A stretch of DNA of 64,000 nt, taken from positions 18,335,655-18,399,654 of the forward strand of contig NC_091137.1 in assembly GCF_041381155.1 (NCBI RefSeq), written 5' to 3'. A model generated the notes under the pieces. It searched no databases. It saw only the letters and a program-made list of their open reading frames with translations, and was not told where the DNA came from. Each line of letters begins with the position of its first letter. Within the stretch, counting starts at the first letter, position 1. The position numbers and the translations under genes were made by a program. Shown here piece after piece: positions 1-11,300 of this stretch. This DNA is from Argopecten irradians. Taxonomy: Eukaryota; Mollusca; Bivalvia; Pectinida; Pectinidae.

Positions 1-1244
1 TATTAATCTGGTCCCTTGCTGTTTGAGTTATATGGAATCAACTGTATTTCTCTGTCAAAAATGGATATAAAATGCTGAATGACAAGAAACTTTTGTATGG
101 ACTGTGTAAGTATACTTGTACACATATTTGGTTGCAAATCTAGATCCTTTAATATATGAATTATGAATAAATATACACTACAGTATTGTAAATGGCAAAT
201 ATAATTTGACATTCTAAAAGAACTAACACTATCCATGTTATTTATACGATACTCAGACCTGAATACGATGAAGATCTCTATAATAATAGTAACAGTTAAC
301 ACTAACATGTAGTGTACTGTGTCTACCTGTAGTATATATTTTGTGCACCCCGTGTCTACCTACCATAGCTGAATCTTGTGCAAAACGTGTCTACCTGTAG
401 TCTAAGTATACTAGTGCAATACTGCATTCCATGTGCACCATAGTGCATTTTGTGTGCTCAAGGGTTAATTACCTTTTCCACAAACTGTACATTAATACTA
501 TTATTAAAGTCCCACTACCTTTCTGGAATAGGCTCCTTAAAGGTTTCTTAAAACCAATAGTTACATTTACAACAGAAGTAAATACATATAGATGGCCTAA
601 GATGAAAAATAATACCACCAAACACATGCAAGATTTCCTTCCTGATATGATAACTATGGTGTTTCATTTCGCTGTTTTATGAAAATTAACATTTTAATTA
701 TTTTAATTAATTTGTTTAGAAGATGATGATGAATGTTGTATTAATGGTACCCGGTAAGTTAGTAAATTTTACGACTCTACAAAATTATTGATCTCGGTTT
801 GCATTCCCATTTTAAAAACTAAAAGCCATTTCGGAGAGGTAGTGGGCCTTTAAATTGACAATATTACATGTACATCAAACTCCTGTGGTTATTTAAAAAG
901 AATTACACTGAGCAGTTTTATCATAAATTTGAAATTGTATATATCATATGACTTCAACTCTAAAATTAAATGTCTCAATTTTTCCAAAGAAATATTTTAA
1001 ATAAAAATTAAGAAATCAGTGTGCTTGTATCATTGAATGGTGCGCTAGCTGACTGTATCAATTTAGTACAACTTTAAGTTGGTGGTTTTCCTGTGCATTA
1101 TCTTTTTGGATTTTTTTTGTAAAAATAGTTTATGTTGTGATTTCGGTACAAATGTCAACAAATTAAAATGAAAGTAGAATATGTTTTACAAATGTCAAAA
1201 CAGATTGTTAAGTGACAATAGAACGGAGTCTCTTAGTTACTTAC
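1..1244. other. AT-rich intron of the PPT2-like gene
   Basis: This is the start of intron 1 of the minus-strand PPT2-like gene. It is AT-rich with only short, unconvincing reading frames. A short repeat of the phrase 'gtgtctacctgtag' occurs near 318-400. No further exon was recognised on either strand. Confidence 0.6.
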
Positions 1245-1376
1245 CTTTTCAATAAAGCCGGCGAGTGGTTTGATCTCATCAGCCGAAGCAAGGATCCCAT
1301 GCATATAAATGACGGGTTTGTAGCAAAGACAAACGCTAAATGCATGAAATAACGTCATGAACAGTAGATATGTCAT
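1245..1376 (-). CDS. PPT2: PPT2-like palmitoyl-protein thioesterase, first coding exon (partial gene)
   Basis: The exon encodes 44 residues: a hydrophobic leader MTYLLFMTLFHAFSVCLC that looks like a signal peptide, then YKPVIYMHGILASADEIKPL. The KPVI-x-x-HG core matches the first beta strand and HG oxyanion region of lysosomal thioesterase PPT2 (human: YKPVIVVHG). PPT2 is known to cleave thioester-linked acyl groups in the lysosome; the catalytic Ser, Asp and His would lie in later exons. The start is chosen because an in-frame TAG lies five codons upstream. The exon ends in AAG followed by donor GTAAGT, phase 0. No second exon was found in the remaining 1244 bases to the left, so the gene leaves the window. 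A transposon (1517-3895) sits about 130 bp upstream of the start codon. PPT1 is less likely because the leader/KPVI/HG spacing fits PPT2 better. Confidence 0.8.
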
Positions 1377-1667
1377 GTTGGCCGGCTGCTACGCTAACCC
1401 AGATCATGTGGTAGTAACAGCGTCATTCAGACGCTTAAACAAAATGGATCAACGTCAATTGCAGGCTTTGTAGTATTTTCGCGGGAAATTATCGATCCAG
1501 TTTGTAGTGTAGAGTACATCCTCGATACTCCAGGGGTTCCGATCACTTATGATCTCTACACCCCTGGACTATACTATCTCATAGTGAAATTGAAGGCAGT
1601 TCAGTAAAAACATTTGACCAATCAGAGAGCGACGCCTCACATCAAAGCCACACAGTCAACCACAGTG

Positions 1668-2755
1668 CAGTGGCGTAGGAAGATGAAACGTCATGGGGGG
1701 GGGGGGGGCAAAGATCCTCATCCTCAATATTTTGTACCCCCCCCCCCCCCGCCGCCGCACCTACAGGAGGAGATTAATTCAACTCCCAACCATGTATGCT
1801 TTATATACATTTTTCATATATCACTAAATTTAATCCTTGTACACATTTATAGACAATGGAGTCGCTAAAAGGAAATTAACGAATACGCAAATTGGCCAAA
1901 TTAGCGTGTGAGCGTCGAAGGTGCGAGATTTTGGTGTTTTATTAGGGGTCTGAGGGTGACCCCCGGGATGAGTTTTATGTATTTTGATAATTTTGCGATC
2001 GCCCGAAAGCGCGAGATTTTGGTGTTTTGGGGGTCCGGGGGTCCTCCCCTGGGAAAAAATTACGATTTAGAATGGCTTAGATGAGTTTTACGATGCATTT
2101 TGATGTATTTGCGAGCGCCCAAAGGCGCGAGAATTTGGTGTTAGGGGGGTTCGGGGGGTCTCCCCCGGGAAAAAAATTACGATTTAGAATGGCTGAGATG
2201 AGTTTTACGATAAATTTTAATGATTATAAAGCGTTCTTAACATGGTAATTTTTCGATTTAAAGCTACCTGCATTTAGAAATGATAATTGTGTCGTCATAA
2301 CATTATGCAACCCTACTCGATCTGAATATACCGGCATCACACCATCGGCACATTGTTGTGTAACATAAAAAAATGAATTAATTGTCTCGCTAAGACATAT
2401 AAACAAATTGATCTTTTAAGAGACATTTTTTTAAAATAGTACATAGAATCCCTTGATGGACATTTTTAGTCTAGTTTGTGTGTATTGAATTTTTACTATT
2501 TAAGGTTTGACATTATGTGCTTGAACGTTTTAAGAAATGCGCCGCGCAGCGGAAAATTTTCTAGAATGAAGTACGAAAAATATGCAGGAGGACCCTTTTT
2601 TCATTCAAATAAGCACTTTTAGAAAATTTCAGTCGGCGAAAATGGGGGGGGGGGGGGGGGGGCAAAAAGACATGTTTGCCCCCCCGTCCTGGGGAACGGG
2701 GGGGGGGCAGTTGCCCCCCCCCCTCCCCCCCCCCCCCCCGCTTCCTACGCCCCTG
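1668..2755. mobile_element. hAT-like non-autonomous element with G/C homopolymer tracts
   Basis: Ends are CAGTGGCGTAGGAAG and the complement of CAGGGGCGTAGGAAG. They are flanked on both sides by CAGTG (1663-1667 and 2756-2760). The sister element at 27376-27831 shows the empty site as a single ACAGTGTA, so the duplication is 5 bp. Such TIRs with a 5-bp duplication resemble the hAT5 group. Inside are three copies of an 88-115 bp unit (about 1921-2230, keyed by GCGAGATTTTGGTG or close variants) and long runs of G and C near both ends (1695-1750, 2643-2740). The proline- and glycine-rich frames here are products of these tracts. Confidence 0.75.
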
Positions 2756-2811
2756 CAGTGTATTGTTATACGGCTCTTTTGATGAACATCAAAGGACTAA
2801 ATTACCTGTTA

Positions 2812-3832
2812 TGTTATGAAGGGTTATCAAGTTTGTTCAAATGAATGACCTTGATCTTCATTCAAGGTCACAGGGGTCAAAAAGGCTAATATCTTTAAAC
2901 AACTTCTTCTCAAGAACCAAAAGGCCCATGATACTCATATTGGGCCTGCAGCATACAGGGATGAAGTGCTACCAAGTTTGTTCAAATTAATGACCTTGAC
3001 CTTCATTCAAGGTCACAGAGGACAAAAAGGCTAAAATCTTTAAACGACTTCTTCCCAAGAACCGAAAGGCCCAGGATACTCATATTGGGCCTGCAGCATG
3101 CTGGGATGAAATGCTACCAAGTTTGTTCAAATTAATGACCTTGACCTTCATTCAAGGTCACAGAGGACAAAAAGGCTAAAATCTTTAAACGACTTCTTCC
3201 CAAGAACCGAAAGGCCCAGGATACTCATATTGGGCCTGCAGCATGCTGGGATGAAATGCTACCAAGTTTGTTCAAATTAATGACCTTGACCTTCATTCAA
3301 GGTCACAGAGGTCAAAAAGGCTAAAATCTTTAAACGACTTCTTCTCAAGAACCGAAAGGCCCAGGATACTCATATTGGGCCTGCAGCATGCTGGGATGAA
3401 ATGCTACCAAATTTGTTCAAATTAATTACCTTGACCTTCATTCAAGGTCACAGGGGTCAAATAGGCTAAAAACCTTTAAACAACTTCTTATGAATAACAA
3501 AGAGGCCTAGAGACCTGATATTGAGCCTGTGACATGCTTGGATGAAGGGCTATCAAGTTTGTTCAAATGAATGACCTTGATCCTCATTGAAGGTCACAGA
3601 GGCCAAATTGACTAAAATATTTTAAACTACTTCTTGAGAATAACTAGGAGGTATAGAGACCTGATATTGGGCCTGTGACATGCTGGGATGAAGGGCTACC
3701 AAGTTTGTTCAAATGAATGACCTTGATCTTCATTCAAGGTCACAGAGGTCAAATATGCTAAAATCTTTAAACGACTACGTTGTATTGTGCTAATAGTCAG
3801 ATGACCGTTAAGGCCCATGGGCCTCTTGTTTA
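2812..3832 (-). mobile_element. Tandem-core (pearl/Helentron-like) element with ~165-bp units
   Basis: Six or so tandem units of about 160-165 bp carry the phrase TGACCTTGACCTTCATTCAA followed by GGTCA. The right end, read on the minus strand, is AAACAAGAGGCCCATGGGCC followed by TTAACGGTCATCTGA. The same terminal module caps other tandem-core elements in this window (31943, 54826). Comparison with 27376-27831 shows the element is inserted into the Mutator-like backbone. Bivalve pearl elements are known for about 160-bp core repeats between conserved ends; the link to Helentrons is inferred from the 3' hairpins of the sister copies. Confidence 0.7.
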
Positions 3833-3904
3833 CTATGAGATAGTCCAGGGGCGTAGAGATCGTAGGTGATCGGAACCCCTGGAGTATCGAGGATGTGTAC
3901 AGTA

Positions 3905-6900
3905 CAGCACGTTCGATTTGTTTTGCGCGAGTTTAAACACAAGGACCTTAAGGAAGAAGTTAAATGTTGGTGGATGACAATAGTAATTGAAGCACAGCAG
4001 ACAACATTTTGTTGTTGAAAATCTGGACATGGCAAGAACGGCTATCCCAAGAGAAAATTTGATCTTGGGATGATGCGTGGCATACGTAATATATCTATAC
4101 AAAAAAAAATATAGGTAACCGGTCACTTGCGTCTTTTTTTAAATATTATTTTCCTACTTTCCACGTTATAACATATATAAAATGGCATAAATTTTTCGAT
4201 GTAATTGTCTGATTTTATATAAAACCGTATTTCCGATATGGAACTAGAGTTTGGAAGAAGAAAATAATTGATACAATGATAACAAAATGTATTTTTGACG
4301 ATTTAAAAATAATTAGGCCTAGCGGAAATATGTGCTAGATGACCAACTAAGCACTGGTAGGATGATCATCTCTGGTAAGTTTTCTATTTGTCTTAGAACT
4401 TGAATTTAGCTTTACCTATTCTATTTGTGAACACGCGACATTGTTATATCATGCCTTGTAGATTATAATGCTATTCTCAATCCCGGTTGCTTCATATGCT
4501 TTGTTATTAGCTTTAACTTTTTTTGTCGCAATAATTGCTCCTGAATTTTACTGCCCTTATCCGATAATTTGATAATTCCGCTTTGTTTTCAAAATGCCAT
4601 AGTAATTAGTTATACTTTTAATTAATATTTTGTAGTATTCTCGTGTTTCTGTTGATCATTTATTTTCATAAACATAAATACGCAAATGATGATTGTATTT
4701 CATGCAAAAAAAGTTTATCATGAAAGTCGTTTTTGTATCAGTCTTCAGATCTGCTGATTTTTCATAAAGAGTAATTTTTGTATAAGGCCGCAGAACTAAT
4801 TCTTTATAAGTACTAATTGTTTATACATAGTAGGTTTTGTACATAAGTCTTGTTGTATGTTTGTTTGTTTGTTTGTCAGATGGTGGGCTAATCAAATCGA
4901 CACTCGTCCGTCCGTCCTTCCATCCGTTTACAATTCTTGCCGACAAGCAGCCAGCTTGGATTTTGATAGTTGAAGTGAAGTTTGTTACTGGTATTTCTTA
5001 GAGAGAAGCAAAGGTTCTGTCTCAAATATCATTTTGTAGGTTTCTCTATAGGGCCGTAGTTGTGCATATTGCATTTGGGATCCGACCTGTCTACAAGGTA
5101 GCAAACAGGAATCTTGGAATTTAATAGTTGAAGTTTCGCACCCCAACTTTTCAGAACTATTGATTGTTTTTATGCAAAGTAGTTTTTGTTTATGTATTGT
5201 ATAAGTCACCAGACTTTTTTATTGTTTTATACAAAACAGTTTTTGTATGAGTCATCAGAAATATTGATTGTTTTTTATACAATGTAGTTTTGTATTAGTC
5301 CTCGGAACTATTTTTATTTGTATGTCTTCAGAACATTAAATTGATGTTTTTTAACACAAAAATTAACTCTATAAAAACATCCATCCTGTGTACAAACAAA
5401 AAGATTTACTTTACGAAAAAAAAACATCCATCCGATGTACATATACAACAAATCTACAAAAATTAACTCTACCAAAAAACATCCATAAGGTGTACAGACA
5501 AATCTACAAAAATAATTACCAAAGCATATATATATATATAATCATCTGTTTTCCCGCTATGGTCAAGGTGCTCGTCTGTATAGTAGGGATTATAGGGTCA
5601 GTATGTAGGACACGTATATACTGTTCCTATTTCTGTTCCGTACAAAAGCCCATTTGTTCTACTTTCATTCGCCTTCAAAGCCGACGTATTGAATACACTA
5701 GTATTAAGACTGTTGTATCCGTCCCATTTCCGATATTCACTTCACTTCCGTAACTTGTACCATTTACATTAAATATCCAAAAATCCACGTGATTCATATA
5801 TTACACGTTCAAACTTTTCATTGATGTTTCCTTAGTAATGTTTGTATTTTTGTCTCAATTAAAAATAATAAGTTCGATCTTAAATTAGATATTTTTTTGT
5901 TTTTAAGTAGTCGAATTAATTTTATACCTATTCAAATTAACCAAACATTATATTCGTTTATTCCATCGCTTATAGCTTCTTGTGTGTGATCGCAGCAGCT
6001 TGGATCATATAAGGACAATACTCAGTGATACAAATCATGATAGCATGGGAAAAGATAGCAACATATGGGCCCGATGACAAATAATGTAAATAGTAGTAGC
6101 CACTGTGGGTGGAAGTCAATTACAAGAAGAGTCAATTAAGTCAATCAGGGAAGTTTTAAAACATGTATTAAGGAAGCACTGACAACCAGGATGTAATGAC
6201 AACAGGTGTCAAAATACCAACAGCCAGAATCGTCTTAGGATGGTGTCAAGAGACGCATACAGTCATGATCAGGATACTTTATAAACATGCACCAATAGCC
6301 AGGATATTTTATAAGAAAGGTGTTAAAAGACAAATTCATTAAGGTTCATCATGTTATCAAGAAAACATCGACGGTCAGTATTTAACCTGACTCTAGCTTT
6401 TCGTGTTCCCTGGGGTATCGAGAAATCCAACAATCGGTCTCTGACGGAATATATTCTGATGTCCCCATATAGTCGTAATGTCTTATCCTACAAATAGCAC
6501 AGTGTTGCTTATATGAAATAGACACAGGCGGTCACGTGGGGATATGATTGAAATGTACAAAATACTTTCTGGAAAATACGATAAAGATGTTCAAATGTTG
6601 TTCAGTCTAGGACAGTTAAGCAATTTGAATATGAACTCGATTCACATTGGAAAAATCAGCCACTAAAGTATTTATACACTGAAAAAATAAATCCGTGAAT
6701 TTCTAAGAGCTGACTATTATAGGATTATAAAAAATCCTGTACATGTTAACATGTATGTTGTCAGAATAAATCTATGTATGTATCTATGATAATCCCACGT
6801 TGAATTGGTTATGTATTCAGTAGAATTCCCTAGCTATGTGTTGTCCTCATAAGGAAGATACTTGACTAAGTGGGTACATTCCTTGATATAAGTAGTAAAT

Positions 6901-7080
6901 GTCGTATGTATTCTTAATGAGAAGACTATTTGTAAACCGAATTCAGGTCCAGTATTTAATGACGTCACACAACATCCACTGTCTTGAGTGTTCTGGCGAC
7001 ATCATCTTCACATGTGAAAATTCAGGTCAGAGGTTATTATGTATGGAAACAAAACACGACAATAAGGCAAGAAAAATAAT
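3905..7080. other. Intergenic spacer between the PPT2-like gene and the GPCR
   Basis: No gene was recognised. The stretch 3910-4090 has a more even base composition and a short frame opening MARTAIPREN but no continuation. A repeat related to 42840-43905 lies at about 4865-5130, starting with a CAGATGGTGGGCTAATCAAA phrase. The rest is AT-rich. Confidence 0.5.
4715..5560. repeat. Degenerate ~60-65 bp tandem repeats
   Basis: The phrase 'TTTTTGTAT-A-GTC--CAGAA' recurs about every 60 bases from 4715 to 5345, interrupted by the dispersed repeat at 4865-5130. A second short array keyed by AACATCCATCC and TCTACAAAAAT follows at 5345-5520. Both are worn. A 121-aa frame at 5388-5753 runs through the second array and is not taken as a gene. 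Confidence 0.55.
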
Positions 7081-7288
7081 ATGTCTGTTTAGGGTTACTC
7101 GACCAACCCTAACTTTTTACCTCCGACCCTAATTTCTTTTCTACTTTTCCAGGAATAAAAATTAGTCGGGATTCCGATCTCGGATTCCGGTTCCGGCCAT
7201 TATTTTAGCGTGAAAGACACTAAAAACAAAAAAAATCCTCCCGACCTGCCGACCCTATTTTTCTGCCAATCTAACCCTAAACAGACAT
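7081..7288. mobile_element. Short MITE, 208 bp
   Basis: Inverted ends ATGTCTGTTTAGGGTTA and TAACCCTAAACAGACAT lie 208 bp apart. The middle is rich in CCGACCCTA phrases on both arms. There is no coding capacity, and the target duplication is uncertain because the flanks are AT-only. Confidence 0.65.
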
Positions 7289-7837
7289 AATTTTTGTTGG
7301 TCTAAATGCTCTTTAACAATTGGTGAATTTTACAGTACGATCACCCGCTAAAATGGTGTACAGTGTGCCATGTGTTTTACTTAAACATTGCAAGAAACAA
7401 ATAGATGCTATTTAAAAGCAGAAAGAGACCTTTTAACATCGTCTTGATTTACTTGTTTGATTTCCCCCCTTAATATTTGCCCAATTAATCTCGTACTATT
7501 TCATTGCATATCGCCTACTTGCCACCAATTGATGTTATCAGGAGATATCACTCGGAAAATGAAGATGATGATATTCTTACTTACAGTCAGTGTCAATCCG
7601 TATTTGGTCAAATACAAAAAAAAATGTTTTTATACCTATAGGTAGATATTGGGTGGTTTGTAATGGCTAAAACAATTAAGGTGTCTGAAATAAGTGATAT
7701 TTACAAAAAGAGAGTTTGGACAGTGTAACCGAGTTTGATGATTGCTGGTATACCTAATTGTTATATCTCTCGGTTGTCTTGTAACCTTATTATACAGCAG
7801 CTTTTCATTGGCGATATTCTTATGCACGAGTAAAACG

Positions 7838-7845
7838 TATATAAG
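7838..7845 (+). promoter_or_regulatory. Possible TATA box of the GPCR gene
   Basis: TATATAAG followed by AAGAGACGCG lies 318 bp upstream of the GPCR start codon, the only good TATA-like match in the preceding few hundred bases with a plausible leader length. No initiator was proven. Confidence 0.3.
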
Positions 7846-8162
7846 AAGAGACGCGTCACTTTAAGATGTATTGTCCAGTCGTGTATCCATACCAACTGCT
7901 ATGTTAAAGTGGGACACTAGTCCGTGCTTGTACACTTCAGCCTCAGAAAGCCACGGAGTATCATCTATACACGTACAGTATCTACAATATTACACGGATC
8001 ACTACGCGAGGATGTTTACCGAACAGTAGCGGCAGAGAAGATATGTGATTATCAACTAATATATGAATTATATTAATTTCTCCCGTGTCCTATTTTCAAA
8101 TTGTCTACATGAACCGATTGTTATTAGTAGTATTGTTATAAGCGAAATTATCTTACTCCGAA

Positions 8163-8345
8163 ATGGAAGAAGAACTCGATCCTATATTTCAACTGATTAT
8201 TAGCCGGGAGGTGGAGAAAGGCTATGTGAATTTCAGCACGGACGATCTGCTGAGCAGCCCATTGGAAAACTACCCTGTCCAGTCCATAATGTTCCTGGTG
8301 GCTCTTGTCATGTCCTGTATTGTGGGGATAGTAGGAAACACACTG
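8163..8345 (+). CDS. GPCR exon 1: N-terminus and TM1
   Basis: It codes for 61 residues, from MEEELDPIF to IVGIVGNTL. The donor CTG/GTAAGT gives phase 0. The acidic N-tail carries one N-glycosylation site and no signal peptide. Confidence 0.9.
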
Positions 8346-11300
8346 GTAAGTTTTCATTTATAATACTCTATCAACACGCAGTTGAACTATAGTTTTGTAA
8401 AACGTTCCTAAATCAACCTTAACTTCTCCATAAAAGGAAAACATTACAGAATCCCACCATTCCCACCATTTCTTGTTATTGTAAACTGTCTTTCGCGGCT
8501 ACTAAATTTCACGATTTTAGTTTCAAAGCTAACTCTTGGAGATTAATTTTCGCGGATTGAAAAGCTATTTGAATTTCCCTTCAATATTATGATACTAGTA
8601 CATCTAGTGAAAACATTCTTTCCCCGACCAGGTTACTCAAATATATTTTTATGAAGTTCATAACGATCAATGTTTTTAACGAAGTGATTTCCTTGGCCCC
8701 CATATGTTGGTGGTATCGATGTTATACTATATATTTATTGGTGGAGATAAACGTTCGCCTATTCACTCCGGTGGCGAAATTCGCAAAAATAGATAATACG
8801 CGAAAGAAAGTTTGTTTATAGAAATAAAATCCATAAAAGCAAAATGTATTGGTGATGTCAGATTGTATGCCAGATAAGTGTTTATTATATGAATTGGGGT
8901 TATGTCTCGATTACTGAATTAACCTGGTAAGTGATACATGGACGTCTTGCTAGACCTTGTTACATTCTTTATCAAGCTGTTGAGCAACCCACAAATGCAC
9001 ATGTACATGCAGTTTTTTATATTTTGCTTAAATTGTGTGTAAGTTAATGTTCTTTCTGTGAGTGTTATTTTCCGTTCTTTTAATATCAAGTCGTCCAAAT
9101 TGTAAACAATTGAATACATTCAAGTATTATTCACATGTCTATTTTAGATATATATACTCAATAAAGCGGATGTACTCGTCTTTATCTACTAATGATTACC
9201 AACAACATATGAGAATATATATTACATATCATGATATGTTCCAAAATATTAAACGGTGTGTAGAGATGGAAACACGGGTGAGAGGGGAGTATGGTATTGA
9301 ACACCCTTGGATATAGTTATCTATTGCTCTCAGCAAGCCAAGATGTTTTGCAAGGATAAACAAAAAAAGTAGCAACAAATTGCATTGCCAAGCAAATATG
9401 GCAAAGTAAGGATGAAAATTGATATAAATAAACCAATAAAAAGTTATTGGCAAGCGATGATGAAATTTTTAGTATGGAATGGGAATTTAGTTTGAAATTC
9501 CATTTAGTTTGAAATTCCCTTGCGGTGCGAAGATGACAAAGTACAGACAGGATGAAATGAAAATGAAGCATGAAATATCAATGGTCAAACAAAGTTGATT
9601 TGAGATTTTAGCATTAAGTACCGTTAGCAGGCGGAGGTGAAGAATATATAATGACAGTTTAATGTAGCAATAAAATTTCCATGGGAAAAATATGATAAAA
9701 TGAGAATTTAGTATTAAACACTACTGACAGCCTGAGGTGGGGAAAAGGTGAAGATTGGATGTAGCAATAAAAACCCATTGGAAATAGTATACATGTTGAG
9801 ATGGCGATAAAATGAGAATATAATATTAAATATCTTGCTTCCTGAGATAGGAAAAAGGCGAAGGTTAGATGTAGCAAAACCTCGGGAAGAGGAGATGGTG
9901 AGATGATAAGAGAATACCCCGTAATGAACAGATTGTTTTCATAGAACACCTTTGGCAAAGAAAGTAAAGAAATAAAATGGGAAGTTCAGTAAACGAATAT
10001 GTGATATACATACTCTATAATGATGAAGAAATAAAGCCTTATAGAATACCATTGGCTAGCAAAAATGGAGTAATAAACCACGGCAATATAGTACATGTAT
10101 TAAATAGCCTTGGCAAACGAAGAACGGAACCAAAAGAAAAAGAAACATTGTGGTTATCAGTTCTTGCCATAAAATTTTAAAGATGCTCCACCGCTGACAA
10201 AAAATATTTTTCTCAATCAAAAACAGGAACAGACATAGTATATATCTCCAGGTACAAAAGTTATTTACTTTACACCATTACCACCATTGAAAAGTTTGAG
10301 CTTACCATTGTCCTTCAAGATAAAAATATTGAAAAATAATTAATTGCATCCCGAAAAAATTTCGTGCTTCTATATCCTATATGGAATGAAATACTGATTG
10401 CACATGCACCCAAAGCAAAATGAATTATCTTATATTAATTTTTGTGTTATTTAGACATATAAATACACAATTAAACACCATTTATTGTTCAAATGATAGG
10501 TATCGTTTTTGCTCTGTCGGCGGTAGAGCATCTTTTAAGTCTTAACATATTGCATCAAAAGTGTTGGATGGGATGTCATCTATCTGACGGAAATAATAGT
10601 GAGAAAATATATTATTTCAGCAGTACTTGACTGAATGACGCATATAATTCAAGTACTACGAGACAATGTTTACAGTATCATATATGTTATTGACACGACA
10701 CAGCGGAGGTGTGAATCTATTTATCCTATTATGTATCACGTCTGAATCTGTTAGGTCATGCTAAAGTAAGTTAGAGTAAAGTGTCCCTATTTACATCCTC
10801 ATATAACAATCGTGTAGTTCCCCTCTCCCCATCCTCATGCACTTTCGTCAAGTCTCCCCCACTTCATTGTTGATAATCTTATAATAAAACACAAGCCATC
10901 CACTAACAAAACTTCCTTTTTGTAATTTCATCAGAAGTGATATTTTTGATGTACTTCCTGGAGTAAAAATAAACTATGCGTCATATTTCGAAGAATATAA
11001 ACTGTCCTGTTTTCATTCATAAGAAACTGTTCCATGAAGTGATTCAAGTACCTATGATATAATTGCCGATTTTCAGACATGCTCTTAAAATTTAAGCGAT
11101 GTTCGCGTTTCAGATATTCTTTCTGTCTTTACCCACTATGTTATCTTTGTGGGATTTCAGATTCGAAAGTCTAATGATGATGCATTATTTTTGTTGAAAT
11201 CTATCCAAATCTTTATACGTTGACGTACCATTGTCAAGTTTCATACATTCTATCGAAGTCTTCACAAACTGTTGCCGTGTTGATTAGGGTTTAGATATAC

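Larger units (their letters stand above)
1517..3895. mobile_element. Non-autonomous Mutator-like TIR element, host of two nested insertions
   Basis: Inverted ends of about 60 bp start CATCCTCGATACTCCAGGGG on the left and end with its complement on the right. The flanks form a 9-bp target duplication, TGTAGAGTA (1508-1516) and TGTACAGTA (3896-3904), with one mismatch. A small copy at 27376-27831 shares both ends and the internal backbone, and also has a 9-bp duplication. A 9-bp duplication with long TIRs is typical of Mutator-like elements; no transposase is present, so the superfamily is inferred. The body is filled by a hAT-like element (1668-2755) and a tandem-core element (2812-3832). Confidence 0.8.

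Noticed and set aside
1614-2782. Proline- and glycine-rich frames of 66-84 aa
   Set aside because: They are read through G and C homopolymers of a hAT-like element.
5388-5753. 121-aa frame as a gene
   Set aside because: Its first half is a tandem repeat; the second half has no recognised motif or splice support.
8148-8357. 69-aa minus frame over GPCR exon 1
   Set aside because: It is a shadow of the real plus-strand exon.
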